Positions 1 to 11,837 of a stretch of 64,000 nucleotides of DNA are shown one piece after another. The stretch is from Xiphophorus maculatus. Lineage: Eukaryota; Chordata; Actinopteri; Cyprinodontiformes; Poeciliidae. Location: NCBI RefSeq assembly GCF_002775205.1, contig NC_036460.1, positions 15,528,402 through 15,592,401 of the forward strand, in the 5' to 3' direction. Both the position numbers and the translations under genes were made by a program. Position 1 is the first letter of the stretch; every line of letters starts with the position of its first letter. The notes beneath the pieces were generated by a model. The model was not told the DNA's origin, did no database searches, and saw only the letters and a list, made by a program, of their open reading frames with translations.

Positions 1-3000
1 GACAGCTGGCGTCTTTGAGGAGGTCGTACACTCGGTGTGCCTTCTCTCTCTTCTGTGCCACCTGAGAGTCCTGGCCTTTTAAGGCGAAGTATGGCAGGAT
101 ATTCACCATGATCTTGGGGAAACAGTCGGCTAATAAGTGCCTCCAGTCCCTCTCCAAGCACCGCCCGATGGACCTCACCTGCTCAAAGTCGTCCAGAAAG
201 ACCAGGTGAGGGATCAGCACCTGGTAATAAGAGCTGAAAGAGTGGATGAGGAGGTAAGTGTGAGAAAACCTTTGTTTAAATTTAAACATAAGGGGAAACA
301 AAGCTTTTCTGACTTGTAGAAATCTTTGACTGTGTTCTGGTCCAGCAGGCTGTAGGGGAAAGATCCAAGAGTGTAGCGGTCATCTGACTGCCTCTGTGCG
401 AGCCACTCCGCCACCAGGTAGTACAGGTGAGAAGTGACGAATGCTTTCACACTCCTGCAGCTCTTCACTTTGGACACACTGCACAACATCTGCGATAGAA
501 AACCAAGCAGAGCACGAGATCCTCTCAGATATCAGGAAGGTAAGAGTGAAAAGAGAATGGAGATGATTTATTTCAATCTGTTACCTTCTTGATGAGCTCC
601 TCCTCAACACTGTTCTCTTTGTAGGACTGAAAGAGCGCAAACAGGCACTGTTTCTCACACACAGGGCTACAGCACAGCACCACAGACAGACTCCTCAGCA
701 GAGTGGCTTTGCGATTCAACACTTCGTCCAGCTGATCCTCTGAGGAGCTGCCCCTCTGTGTGATCACCCACAAAAGGAGAGCATGAGAAAAGTTTACATT
801 AAGCAACAAAAGTGAAGTTCTTGGAGCGCAGCAATGCTGCATGACCTCACCGGGAGCCTCATGCCCTCCTGAGCCTTCAGGTAGATGTTCTCAAATGCTG
901 CTTGCTGGTGTTTTAGTGGCAACATCTTCCTCTTATCTGAGCGATTTGGTCTCAAATCAAGGAACAGCCTGGTTAAAGAGCAGAAAATACCAAAGATCAT
1001 TTACATTTTGTTTAGGAAATTGTGCATTTTATTTCTATAATTTACTCTTCAAGTAGATCAGTGTTGAGAAACGCTTTGTTAGTTTTCCATGACTTCCTGT
1101 TTTTACGGGGTTAGACAGAGACCAATTTCTCTTAGCCACTTTTCAGAATGGAAAAGACAGGAAAACATGCATCAACCACGTATATGACCTTCTGTCCAAA
1201 TAATTGCTAGAAGAGAATAGCTGCTCAACTAAACTTGGTTATATCAAAAGTCAGAGCAGTAATAAAAAATATACAACAACTGGAACTGTGGCAAAGAAGG
1301 TCGGACAAGTTTATCTTGCAACAACACAAAGTGGAGACAATGGTTAGGAAATTAATACAAAGTTTACTGAGAAATTGGGCAAAGATAGAAAATGTTGCAT
1401 CAATAATAAGTTTTACATAACTTTATCTGTTGCCTATATTTGTCCCAAATCTCTTAAGCTATACATTTACATCTGCCTGTTTTTCCAGATTATTCAGATC
1501 TGCCTCTAGTAGAGACAAGGTTCATGAAGCTGAAGCATACCTCTCCACAGACAGAGCTACCAGCATGCGGACTTGGTGGTGTGCGTCTGCCAGATGAGAT
1601 GGAAGAACCAGCGATACGGGAGAGTCCTTCCCTGTTTCGGCCCCTCTGAGGGTCAGGACAGCCCAGTGGCACAGAGGGTCAGCCTAAGTGTGAGAAGATG
1701 TAAAAATTCAAGTCGCTTTCATATGTTTTGTACTGAATTACATGTATAAGAGAAAGAATGTATCTGGCTGAAATGTTTGAAGAACAAAATAAACTCTTCC
1801 TAAGGGTTTTAAACTTTACCTCCAGCAAGGCGACAAGACACTGAACCAACGCAGCTCGGACAGTCGCCACACATTTTCCCGTCTGGCTCAAGTAACTAAA
1901 AAAAAAAAAAAAAAAAACGCAGCAGAGTTGTAGCAGAGAGGAACACAAATATTAAAGCTCCAGTTTGCAACACTTATAAAAATATATATATATATATTTT
2001 ATATTTTTGTTAAAACTGTCACTATGTTGTGATAGTATATGAGAGATAATCTGTGAAAATAAAATAAAGTTCCTCTGCCTTCTCTCTGCTGTCCTACTGT
2101 CACCTGCAGAAATACACCGCCTGGTCAGAAACCAATCAGAGCCAGGAGGAGGGTCTTAGGTCTGTTAATCATGCTTGTGTACGAAATGCTAGCATCTACA
2201 GTTAGTTAGCATAGCCACCAATGATGGCAGGTAAACAGTTTTTCTGGAACAGTAAATTGTTTATTCGCCATTAGCACAAGTAAATATAAAAAAGCTTTAA
2301 TTACATAATTTCTCTATATAGATACATTTAAATAGAAATGTGTTTGTGGTGCATAAAGTGATGCTTCTTACCAGAAGCCAGACAGAACTTGCAGAAGAGA
2401 TCCCTGAACATGTTTCATCTCCTCGGGCATGTGACGGGTCTTCCCCAGGCTCTGTATGGACGGTAACAAACTGAGCAGCACAGCAGCACAGATCTCCTGG
2501 TCCTGACGATACAAAGAACACAAGTCCCTGTGGATAAAGAAGGACATACAACCGTTCACATCTGGTCTGCAACCTCAAGGTAAAATTTATTTGTGTTTTG
2601 AGATGGAAACTTTTCCTTACGCAAGAGGACGGAGCAGAGCATCAAACTCCTCCGGAGACAGCGAGTCTTCAGCAGGAAGCTTCTTCAACAGAACGAGATA
2701 CTGAAACGGAAGCAGAGTTCAGCTAAAGCCGGCTGAGCTGGAGGTTGTCGTCCAGGCCGACTGTTGCTCACCATGTTGAGGTGCAGAGCTTTGCTGAAGT
2801 CAATCTGATCCAGCAGGAGTAGCAGCCTGCGCCGCACCTCCTGAGGTTTAAAAAGGAGGCCGTGGAGAGGCGGAGCAGAGGCGCATTCACACAGGAAGTT
2901 CAAGACAGCAAGGAGAGCCAGGTCCTGTTTTCCCAGATAGTCCTCCGTTAGCAGGCTTTTGGCACCTGTTTGAGTTAGACCAATGACCAATATTAAACTT

Positions 3001-6000
3001 TCATTTTATCAAACCTAAAAAAAATATTCTGTCTTGTCTTTAACTTAGTCTTCTCCAACACAGGAAAGAGGATCGCACAAGAGCAAATCTACCAATGTAT
3101 AAAAAAGGCAAATTTCAGGTGTGCAAGTTGATAAATGCAGCTGCTATAGGAACCATAGCAACCACAGAATCCAAGTTAATTACAGGACAAATCCGGAAGA
3201 AAATCTTTTACAGGCTGCAGACCTTCAACTTTCCAGCAGCTGCTTTTACACTTTTAAAACCTGTAGAGTTCTGCCTACAGGTCAGGTCTCCTCTTACCTG
3301 GGCCACAGGAGTCAGCGTTGTCCTCTTTCTGTCTGTGACTCCCGTTGGAACTGCTGTGGGCCTCCTCGACGTCTTCAAACAGGTCGATGCCATCACCAGC
3401 CTGAGGATGTTTTGTCATTTCCCACTCATCATCCCCTTGTTCATCATCATCCGTGACACTGACTCGCTTAGAGACGTTGTTCAACTGAAGCGGAGAGTTG
3501 AAAAATTCAGAGATCTGGTTCCAGTTTGTGAAATCCGTGCGACAAAAATCACCTTAGATGAGCCACATACCACATGCAGTTTGCAGATTTCTGCCAGCTC
3601 ACTGAGCAGGCTGGCAGGCAGAGTCATCAGGAATAAACCAGAGGAGATCAATCCAACTTTGTCCTGCAGAATAAATGATCAGTTTACTCATTAAAACCAC
3701 TAATTTATTAAACTTTTAATCAAAACCATCAAAATGGCAGGTGATGTCACCATGGATGCTCTGTTGGTACACTGTGTGCAAAGCTTCATGAGTGATCTGA
3801 GCGCTGACATGGCTCCCTCCTCGTTCATTTTCACTTTGACGCTGGAAACAAAGCCACTGAGGTCCTGCGCCACAGCCTGGCAGCAACGACATTAAAACCT
3901 TCATGTTAATATTTGACTATACTGTTTTATCAGCATTGAGGGATATCACTTGAGGCTGGGTTTTCCAAACTGATGTGAGTGTGAACAGACCTTTGCTTTG
4001 GTGAAAAGCGGAGAGCGGCAGGCCTCCTCCTCAGTCACAAGCCCTGCCGCGACAAAACCTGCCAGCACACCCGTCAGCTGGCTGAAACAGCGCACCAGGC
4101 ACTCAGGAGGCGTGGACTGAGACTACAGAAGATCAATCAGATCATGCGTCAGTTTCAAACATGCGAACAGGTTAAACACTCCAGGACAAATCAACCTCTG
4201 CTCACATCAGGGGAGTAGCAGCTGAGCAGGCTGCCGGCCACAGAGAGCAGGTTCCGCTCCAGCTTGTTTCTGAGGGCGGGGACGGCGGCCAGCTGAACGT
4301 CAGCTGATGCCATCTTTACCGACTCATCGTCTGTCGCTCTGACCTCTGACGGCAGCGTGTTGAAGCTGAACTGCTGGTACAGTCTCTCTATGTCTTCCAA
4401 CTTGTCTTTGGCATCGGATGAACCGTCTTGAAAAACGGCACTAAAAAAAATAAAGCAGGGAGATTAAATGGAGTTAAAGTACACTAATTACACTAATTAC
4501 GAGATTATAATCTCTCCTCTTTTTTTTTTTACCCTTTTAGTCCTTCACTACCCAGCAGGAACTTCAGCCCAGCACTGGTGTCCTTGAAGGTCAGTGAGAC
4601 CAGGATGCTTGCAATAAGATTATGAGGAAAGTCGCTGCAGACAAGAACACAATAACCCATAAATACAACACAAAAAATGATTTCAAAGACAAAAAAAGGA
4701 GAAAAAAAACATCTGAACAAAAAGTAAAGTTTATTAATATCCACTAATCCTTTCATATTTTGTCATGTTACTACCACTCAGTGTAGTTTATAGAGATTTT
4801 AAGTGTGATACTCTAAAATAAAATTCGCCTTTAGAGTTAATATATGGCATCATTTTCATGTGACGTTGAAGCAGAATTAGTACGTAAAACGCTATCCCGA
4901 GAATATTATTATGTCCAAAGCTACATGCTTCATTCAGCTCAGCCCATCATCTTGTTATGACAAAACTCCAACCTGTCAAGGTGGGGCAAAGTATAATCAA
5001 ACAAAGAGCCACCAGACTCCTGGTACTCCAGAGAAACATCTACAGGGGAAGCACTTTGCAAATTTTGCTTTTAGAAAAAATTTTACAATTGGAAAGTCTC
5101 AGAGGAAAGAAAAACAAATAAAGTTCTGTTTAAAGTTGTTTTATAAGAGATGCAAATCACCATGTGAGGCAGAGCTAGCATTGCACCTCAACATAAATAT
5201 AATATAATTATAATAATACAAAGTGATTGCCAAACAAATGGTACAAAAAAAGCAACCTGCAGATGATGGGGTGGGGCTTGCAGCTATCCTCCATCTCTTC
5301 ATTTTGGTCACTCATCAGCAGCCAGGCTATGAGGCTCTCCTTCAGGTTAGCGGAGGGACTCCCCTCTGAGGTCACCATGTAGTCAAAACCTGAGCTTGAA
5401 GCAAAAGTCCTTGGGATTGAGCATGTTAGCATGGCCTGGGCAAGACAGAGAGCAGCACTCCTGAAAAAAAGAGGACGAGACAAACGTGCAGATAAATTTA
5501 GTTACATAGTAGCTACAAATCCAGATTGAATGCAGCAATGAACAAAGCAACTGCGACTCACTGGGTGGGTTTACATGCAGATCCGCGGAAGAGTTTCCAG
5601 AACTCCCTGTCCACATCGATCAGCTGCCTGTGTACTATGGAGGCCAGCAGGTCTAGACTGAGGGACTCAGTGTGAGGTGAACTGACCCCACGCAGTGCGA
5701 GGGGCCAGATCCGGAGCCACAGCTTGCCCAGCTCCGCCCTGTGGGCCTGAGCTCTCTGAAGGATGCGGGCCTGGCAGTGGGCCATCTCCCTCAGGCAGCG
5801 CAGCACGTATGGCCCCCTCTCTCCTCTACGCTGCTCAGACAGAAGTTGACACAACAGCGACAGCAGCTGGACCAGCTCCTTACCGGGCACCATGGATGGG
5901 TACTTGGAGACAAGCACTGCAGTTATCTGCAGCCTGAGAGAAGAAAACGCAGGTTTGAGTAAATGTGAGGTAACTTTTTTGAATGCTTTTTGACTTTCAT

Positions 6001-9000
6001 ACCATGGTATGACATCAAAGTCACTCTGCTGGGGTTGCAGATGGTCACGAAGTACATCCCAGCCCATTTCTATGCGGCGCCGCTTGCTGGCTGCTCCATG
6101 GCAGGGACTGCCCATCTGTGTGGCTCTGTGTTGGGGCTGAGTGACCTCCAGCATATGGGCATCACTGTCAACACTGAAGAGCTGTGGCAATCCCACACAA
6201 GATGTAAGGGTGTTAAACATACATTAGACTGCAACTTCAAACTCAGACCTGATCTGCTTTGCATTTATGCAAACGTTGGGAGACCAGGAGTTATGTTTTC
6301 TTACCTGGTGACAGATGTCAGCAGTGAGTTCAATGAGGTTATCTTGCACAGCGATGTGTCTGGTCCCAGTGACGTACTTCCCTCTGCTGCCAATGTGGCT
6401 GATCTCTCTGACTAAACCGTCGTACAGGTTGTACAGCAGGCCGCGCCACCTGGACCAGTCCTCTGCATGCACACCTAAAAACAAAGATCATCATTTGAAT
6501 TAAGGTTAATTTGGGGCAACTTTAAATTCTTCTAAATCACATTCCAACTATTGTCAAAGACAAATTTAAAAGGAAACCTACTATGCTTCCTTGAACAGAT
6601 TAGGGTAGGTCTATGGGCAAAACATGTTTATTACATTTTCTGCACAATGTAATTCTTAGATAATGACATTTTAGTCTGGTTACTTCTGTCTATTTTGAGC
6701 TCCTTTCAAAACGAGTTGTTTTAGGGTCTTAACACTTTAAATCCAAATAAGTTGCTGCTGACCAGTGTTGTAGTCAAGACCACCTAACCCAAGACCAAGA
6801 CAAGACCAGAGTGTATCGAGACCGAGACAAGACCAAGACTTTTAGGGTCCGAGACCAAGTCAAGACCAAGGCCAGCGCCCCATCCTACATGACACAATAA
6901 AATGTGAAATATGATCAAAATTGCTAATCAAATTGATCTGAAAGATTTACATTCCCATAAAAACACCTAGATATTAAATACTTAGAGCTCAAATAAATTT
7001 TACCAATATTAAAAGCAGAACAAACTCTTCGTTCTGCTTATCTAAAAAGATAATGCCCTGGGCAGATGCCCAGGGCATTATCCTTGAAAAGCAGAAGTTG
7101 AGCCTACTGCACAATAAATAAGATGGTAGAAAGTGGTTTCTGGATGGTGAGTCTACAACCAAACACTTGTCTTTTCCAGCAGCCATTAGACACAGTATAC
7201 AGTGGTAAAAAAAACACTATATGCTGAAAAACCAAGCTGAAAACCCAAGCTGGGTTGCTAGGTAACGGGGCTGGGCTTGGCTAAGCTTGTTAGGTAATGG
7301 CGCAGTGACCGTCAAATGTGACTTAACAATAGAAAGGTCTTTGAAATAGCTAATTTTCCAGAAACCAATAAACATTAACTTATTCCCAAAAATGTTTGGG
7401 TATTTTTTTTAAGCAGTTGGGTTGTTTTTAGAAGCAGTTGAGATCCAAATGGAAATGCAAAGATGCACAGAATGTAAATTTTACGTAATAGGTCCACTTT
7501 AATGTAAATCCCACTCAGGACATCGTTTTTGATAACTCAGCATTCTAACACCAAACCTGTGTCTGGAGACTTTGCTCCCTTTGGATGGTGAACATGGAGC
7601 TGCAGGTTGAAGAACTCCACAATCTCCTCCTTCAGGTTGGCACTCGGCCTCATGTCCGCCCAGACGTTCAGTAAAGAGGGAAGAAGCTCTTCTCCGAGAC
7701 GACACACTCTCATCCGGCAGTTCATGGCGGCAGATCTCAGGAAGATGTTCATAGTCAAGACAAGATGCTCCAGGACACAGAGGTGTTTCTCCTGCCTAGG
7801 ATGGTGGCAGGAGAAACAGGTGCACGGGGTTTACCACAGCTTACAAGAGAAGCGAAACAATTTATCCGACAATGCATATAATGATCACGGTTTCTACCTG
7901 GCGTTAAGCATTGCTTTAGAGAAGAAGCTGAACAAACTGTCATTAAATCCGTCAGTCTGAGTGCAGCAGCCCTTCACCACAGCATAGATGACTCTGCTCA
8001 GCAGCACACGGTTGATGGATTTGGATGAAGAGTTGAACAAGCTGCAGTACAACTCCAAAAGGCCTATAGATGAAAAAAATAAAAGTACAAATACACCTAA
8101 GTTATCAGGATGACTTTTAAAACTTTCTTACAGTTCCAGTGAGTGGCATCATGTGTTAAAGTGGTGATAGAAATCTTATTCATCTGGGTTTATATTAGTT
8201 TAGTAAAACTGTGCAGCAGATGAGACTAATGTAGCTGGTATGATTAGAATTTATATTAATAATAAATAATTGAAAGCAAACAGAGCAGCAACATAAGAAA
8301 AGTAAATTAATAAAATCCATCTTAAAAAAACATGTAAATCTAATCATTTAAATTATTATTTTATAAAACTTAATGTACAATCAGATCAGTAAAGTATAAG
8401 ATTTGTGACAAAGTTTAAGTTGTTGTGACATCACGAGTATGAGACTTCTAACTCTAACACTTATAACATTTTATAAATGTTTGGAATTCAATATGAAAAT
8501 ATGTGAGTGGGCGCGGATATGTCGTGTGCTCCTATGGAAAAACTGCAGGAGTTTCACTTTTTATTATTGCAAAAGAAATTCAAATCTGCTGTGTCAGTTA
8601 TAAAGTCAACAGAAAATAGCGTTAGAGTGATCAGTTTTAGAGTTTTACATAAACATATCAAAAGTCAATAACTAAACAGAAATATGATGCAAACTTGACT
8701 CAAGCAGTTTTGACAGTTCATATACATTGGTGATGAGAAATCAGCTTTGTGATACTAAAAACCCAACGTTGATCTTGATGTTTTGACTTGTCTCTTAGTA
8801 AAGGCCCCCAGAATAAATGGATTTTTGAGTTTTCACACCTTTATACTAATTAGCCACTTACTCTGCCACTGCTGCTGAGTGATGTCACACCAGTACTTGC
8901 GGACAGAGAGGATGTCCTTTAAAAGAAGGCTGCTGTAATTCTCTCCATATGCTGAGCAGCAATATGAACTTTGCAGCACCTCCATGACGTGTTTCAGCAG

Positions 9001-9929
9001 CTCGCTGCACTTCAGACGAGGCCCACCTGCACAAATCAAGCCTTAGACATGGAGTTCACATTACATCTTCAAAGATTTTTGTGTTGAAGAGAGTTAAAAC
9101 CAGCCCAATCCTGTAAGTAGGGTCCAGGAAGTAGGTGAGGTAATAAAATATTGTTTTAATGTATGTAACCATTTTTTTTCATATAGATAATTTTATCAAT
9201 CTTGCATTTTCTAACTTAAGGTGAAAATCTTGCCCTTACGTTTGTTTGCATAGCGAATGAAAAACTTGACTAAGCTGCACGTTTCAGCCATCTTCTTCTG
9301 CCGTGTGGCCAACGTAGTCGCCGTGACGTTGGATTTACTCGACTGCATGCTCTCAGTCTCCTTCTGGACAAAACGCTGCAGGAATCTGATGAGGGGGGAA
9401 AAAAAACTGGACTGAGCAAAACAAACATTAAAGCTGTCATTTCATAGAAGCATTTTCCTAGAGTAAAATATGACCTGTGCCTAGATGAAGGCTGTGCCTA
9501 GATGAAGAAGATAAAATTGGGGAAATGATTTAAACAAGGTGATCAGTGTTGTAAAATTATATTAGAAGAAAAATAGGATGAAAGTTTAGCACAGTATCTC
9601 AAGAAATGATCTAGCATAGATAAACATTTATAACATCTGTGGAGATTTACCTGAAAACAGCATCCCATGTGAGCTGATTAGAGCCTTTAGCTTTGCTCCC
9701 AGAGGTGCGATCCAATTCTTGCATAACCTCATTAGAACGAATGAGTCTTCTAAACCGTTCAGCTTCTTTCTGGTTCCACAAATCGGGACACAAAATAAGT
9801 GATAAATTGACAGGTGCTAAGGGCTTAAATGTAATCAGATCTTTTTAGTTTGCTTACCTTCCTCTCTGTAGCTTTGTCATTTTCCAACCCTCTGCAGCAG
9901 ACCAGGAGATCATGAAGAACCAGACTCAT
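1..9929 (-). CDS. atm: ATM serine/threonine kinase, N-terminal part (partial)
   Basis: ATM is the PI3K-like kinase that signals DNA double-strand breaks. The window holds 25 coding exons (5' to 3'): 9858-9929, 9651-9769, 9240-9385, 8862-9026, 7898-8063, 7557-7795, 6305-6474, 6003-6181, 5562-5933, 5257-5460, 4533-4634, 4206-4440, 3991-4122, 3751-3876, 3571-3663, 3298-3514, 2772-2965, 2621-2700, 2372-2527, 1820-1895, 1541-1683, 851-968, 585-755, 314-489 and <1-233. Phases join throughout, giving about 1361 codons; vertebrate ATM is about 3050 aa, so the FAT and kinase domains lie beyond the left edge. The start [12 protein letters not shown] and [10 protein letters not shown] (residues 15-24) match the TAN motif region. 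A basic KRRR cluster (about 392-395) sits where human ATM has its nuclear signal. The rest is HEAT solenoid, for example HLTWPYG-free helical segments such as [10 protein letters not shown] and [16 protein letters not shown]. The 3298-3514 exon is the least conserved. Identification is secure; the 3514/3571 junction (56-nt intron) is the weakest boundary. Confidence 0.95.
6765..6885. repeat. GACCAAGAC-type repeat in an atm intron
   Basis: Diverged repeats of a GAGACCAAGACAAGACC-like unit inside the intron between atm exons 6 and 7. The same sequence type is a frequent dispersed repeat in fish genomes. Confidence 0.55.
7049..7082. repeat. Perfect 16-bp-arm palindrome in an atm intron
   Basis: Arms GATAATGCCCTGGGCA (7049-7064) and TGCCCAGGGCATTATC (7067-7082) are exact inverted copies with a 2-nt centre. 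A second hairpin with 9-bp arms lies 10 bp upstream (7013-7021 with 7031-7039). The first is probably the core of a MITE or a cruciform; no target duplication could be assigned. Confidence 0.85.
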
Positions 9930-11837
9930 TGTGGCAATAGCTTATAGCTGGTTACACCTGCAGGAACAGGCAGATAAACAATACCAACATCCTTAAAAAC
10001 CAAAATACAAATGAACAGATCACACTAGGGCATTTTGCTGAAAGATGTACTCTTTCCACAAAAACGGAGAAGAAGAGGAACCAGAGAGGATAAGCATGGA
10101 GTATTGCTAACAACAGATTGATGTGAGTTGACTTCCCACTGCTCTTCTGACTTAATTAGAAAAGCAAAACAGTTGCTTTAAAAGAAAGCGGAGATGTGGT
10201 TATAAGCAAATATTTGACCAGACCTTGTATGGGCAACTTATTAACCCCAATACAGGGAGAACACATACACTGATCTCACACAGATGTACCTTTAGTGTGT
10301 CATAAAACAGCAGGGGATCCTTGATCCTCACGACTAATCCTTGTTTCTTTCTAAAACATCAACTAAAAACCTTCCTTTCTAAACCAAGGCAACTCCATCT
10401 GTTCTAAGATCAGTAAAATAATTTGGTACATAACAGTCCACAATGAAACAACTTCTATACATAGTTCAATCAATCCTTCATTAGCAAACACTCACAAATA
10501 ACAACATTGTATTATATTATTTTCCCATTACAGGTGCTTGAAATCATTCTTTAGTCATAAGCATCCAAAAGGGGTTACTAATGCTAATGAGACCACACAA
10601 AATCAACCATTTCTTCAAAGACTTCAATGGGATTCAAATCAATCAGAATGCATGGGATGCTTATTATTAATCTTTAGTAGACAATAGATCTAAAAAAACT
10701 GATCTAAAGGGATCTCTTTTTGGCCATGACTGTATAAAGCTACAACATCTAACACAGTAGGTGTCAGTCCTCACACAAACCCAGAAAAATCCCAAATGAG
10801 AAAGTTGGAATTGAGCAAAAATATTCCTTGCACCTAAATTATAGGACAAAGCATAAACCGGAGTTATAATGTGTACATAATATGAACACTTCACTTCTGA
10901 CATTGGGATGCAACAAATCTGTGGAGCAATGGGTACAATCTGCTGTGCTGTGGCCTTTGAAGTGAAGTGGAAAACACCCCGGCCAGAGATGGACAATCAA
11001 ATCATAATAATTTAGTAGGAAGCGGATCTAAAATAATCAATCAGTAAGCGGGAGGACAGGTATCAGCTTTATTCTCTAATGTCAAAGCACTTAAATACGC
11101 ATAACTTCCAATGAAATACAATATTTGCACGTGTAATCTGATCATGCATGCAGACTAACAAGAAACGAAACCAGCTCTGGAGTTGATTTACAGAGCTTCA
11201 TTTAAACTTTTACTAAGCATGCTCACCGACCTGACTGGTCTGCACCAGTGACTGGAGTCAACAACCTGCTGCTGCTGGACCAGGTGCAGAAAATACAAGA
11301 CGTTTTACAGTTCATCCCAAAACAACTTTGCCATCTTGACGTGCAATAAAGCTCACGCACACTCACGCACACCACGCAGAAATATTCCCGCCCCAGGACA
11401 AGTGCTGTGATGTGCCTTTCACTTCCTAGTTTTAGGAAAGACGGAAGTGAGTTTATTGGCTTGGTTTTTGACATCAACAAATAGAATGAATGTTGTTTTG
11501 AGAACGAAACAGTTCAGAAATTAGTTTTAGTATTTAATTAAGTTCCAACATACTGCATGTTTGTATGTTCATATACCCCTTATATTATATTTTTACGTGC
11601 ATAGATCCAGAATGGACTACAGTTACCAGAAATCTGAGTAGAAGGTTAAGCTGCTACTTCCGGGTTCTCGAGTTCCCCGCCGTTTGAGAAAGCAGGAGTT
11701 TATTCAGGATGTTGCCCTCATTATAACACCTGTGACGTCCTTTATTCAGGGGTTATGTTGCGACTTTTATTAGCAATTTATCGAATATGTAGCCATTTAT
11801 TCGTTCTTTACTTTAATTTATTACACTTAAAGCTGTC
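9930..11837. promoter_or_regulatory. atm/npat bidirectional promoter region
   Basis: This 1.9 kb separates the atm and npat start codons, which point away from each other as in other vertebrates. Motifs seen by eye: an ETS-type site CGGAAGTG at 11442-11449, a second ACTTCCGG at 11656-11663, a ZNF143/STAF-like match beginning ACTACAG at 11616, an E2F-like CCCCGCC at about 11674, and a CRE-like TGACGTCC near 11732. At least one noncoding atm leader exon must lie here, because the atm ATG exon appears to begin at an acceptor just above 9929 (about 9950). I could not define its donor. The stretch 9980-11200 is AT-rich with nothing else recognisable. Transcription start sites are inferred, not seen. 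Confidence 0.6.

Noticed and set aside
5695-5962. Plus-strand ORFs overlapping atm exon 9
   Set aside because: They are antisense shadows of the 372-nt atm exon 5562-5933.
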